Below, in pieces: positions 12,672 through 13,304 of a stretch of 13,304 bases of DNA. Both the position numbers and the translations under genes were made by a program. A model generated the notes under the pieces. It worked only from the letters and a program-made list of their open reading frames with translations, was not told the origin of the DNA and searched no databases. The number at the start of each line of letters is the position of its first letter. Position 1 is the first letter of the stretch. The DNA lies in contig CAYRCC010000049.1 in the NCBI GenBank assembly GCA_964422725.1, forward strand, positions 1 through 13,304. Reading direction: 5' to 3'. The stretch is from CAKSNH01 sp964422725. GTDB taxonomy: Bacteria > Bacillota > Clostridia > UBA1381.

Positions 12672-13304
12672 ATGGCAGATTTGCAATTGAAAAACATTTA
12701 TAAAAAATATGCGGGCGGTGTAACGGCTGTCAGTGATTTTTGTCTTGATATCGCTGATAAGGAGTTTATTATCCTTGTCGGTCCTTCGGGTTGCGGTAAG
12801 TCAACAACATTGAGAATGATTGCCGGTCTTGAAGAAATCAGTGAAGGTGAGTTGTATATCGACGGTAAGCTGGTAAACGATGTAGCACCTAAGGACAGAG
12901 ATATAGCAATGGTGTTCCAGAACTATGCTTTGTATCCTCATATGACGGTATTTGAAAATATGGCATTCGGTTTGAAACTGAGAAAGACTCCGAAAGACGA
13001 AATCAAAAAGCGTGTTACCGAGGCTGCAAAAATTCTTGATATAGAGCATTTGCTTGACAGAAAGCCTAAGGCTTTGTCGGGCGGTCAAAGACAGCGTGTT
13101 GCGCTTGGTCGTGCTATTGTTCGTGATCCTAAGGTATTCTTGATGGACGAACCGCTTTCAAACTTGGATGCTAAGCTCAGAGTTCAGATGAGAACAGAGA
13201 TTAATAAGTTGCATAAAAATCTTCAGACAACGTTTATCTATGTAACGCATGACCAGACAGAGGCTATGACAATGGGTACAAGAATCGTTGTTATGAAAGA
13301 CGGT
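12672..13304 (+). CDS. Sugar ABC importer ATP-binding protein, MsmX/UgpC/MalK type (partial, cut by window end)
   Basis: The first 211 residues of a nucleotide-binding subunit that normally runs to about 360-370; the missing part would hold the regulatory OB-fold domain. It hydrolyses ATP on the cytoplasmic face to drive import of sugars through a partner permease pair. The sequence shows all core motifs: Walker A GPSGCGKST (37-45), Q-loop Gln83 in VFQNYALYPHMT, signature LSGGQRQRVALGRA (135-148), Walker B VFLMDEP (155-161), D-loop SNLDAKLR and the switch His193 in YVTHDQTEAMTM. These are characteristic of the CUT1/MalK branch. In Bacillus one such ATPase (MsmX) serves several oligosaccharide importers, including those for arabinan and rhamnogalacturonan fragments, which would suit the nearby enzymes. 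AGAGGGG lies 11 bases before the ATG at 12672. No permease or binding protein is visible, which fits a stand-alone shared ATPase, but the downstream side is unseen. Confidence 0.95.
   Translation, partial: MADLQLKNIYKKYAGGVTAVSDFCLDIADKEFIILVGPSGCGKSTTLRMIAGLEEISEGELYIDGKLVNDVAPKDRDIAMVFQNYALYPHMTVFENMAFGLKLRKTPKDEIKKRVTEAAKILDIEHLLDRKPKALSGGQRQRVALGRAIVRDPKVFLMDEPLSNLDAKLRVQMRTEINKLHKNLQTTFIYVTHDQTEAMTMGTRIVVMKDG

Noticed and set aside
1..13304. CRISPR arrays, tRNA or rRNA genes, transposases, attachment sites
   Set aside because: No regularly spaced repeats, cloverleaf-like sequences, rRNA blocks, transposase motifs or long terminal repeats were seen by eye; the inverted repeats present are explained as terminators or promoter elements.

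Overview
The window looks like a piece of a low-to-moderate GC Gram-positive chromosome, most likely a gut- or plant-polysaccharide-associated member of the Clostridia. Pointers are the strong AGGAGG ribosome sites, A/T-rich intergenic DNA with sigma-A-type promoters, a CIRCE-controlled groES-groEL operon, an S-layer-homology (SLH) protein, a YetA-like rhamnogalacturonan enzyme and an MsmX/UgpC-type sugar ABC ATPase. I cannot name the genus.

Layout. (1) Positions 1-2200, plus strand: a gene for a secreted SLH protein whose reading frame is broken at a run of six G (its C-terminal part continues in the -1 frame), a terminator, then an unrecognised 88-residue ORF with its own terminator. Codon choice here differs from the rest of the window (proline mostly CCT/CCA rather than CCG, many CTA and AGA codons), so this may be an accessory segment. 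(2) 2200-4360, minus strand: groES then groEL, with an unusually extended CIRCE operator overlapping a clear promoter and a strong terminator after groEL. (3) 4450-4870, minus strand: a small single-span membrane protein with a proline/threonine/glutamate-rich linker and a C-terminal domain resembling the BofC C-terminal fold. (4) 4950-10255, minus strand: two large carbohydrate-active enzymes without signal peptides, transcribed separately: a GH127/GH146-type beta-L-arabinofuranosidase and a YetA/PcRGLX-type protein. Each has its own sigma-A promoter and terminator. (5) 10400-13304, plus strand, divergent from the arabinofuranosidase: an EF-G paralogue in which the catalytic histidine of the DTPGH motif is tyrosine, then the first 211 residues of an ABC ATPase cut by the window end.

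How they may work together. The two enzymes and the ATPase fit intracellular breakdown of imported arabinose- and rhamnose-containing pectin fragments: an MsmX-type ATPase energises oligosaccharide importers encoded elsewhere, and the cytoplasmic enzymes trim the cargo. groESL, the EF-G paralogue and the small membrane protein appear to be housekeeping neighbours with no visible tie to that pathway. I found no CRISPR array, tRNA, rRNA, transposase or phage gene, and no system I would confidently call new. The items most worth following up are the frame break in the SLH gene, the altered active site of the EF-G paralogue, the extended CIRCE and the palindromes sitting on the promoters of the two carbohydrate genes.
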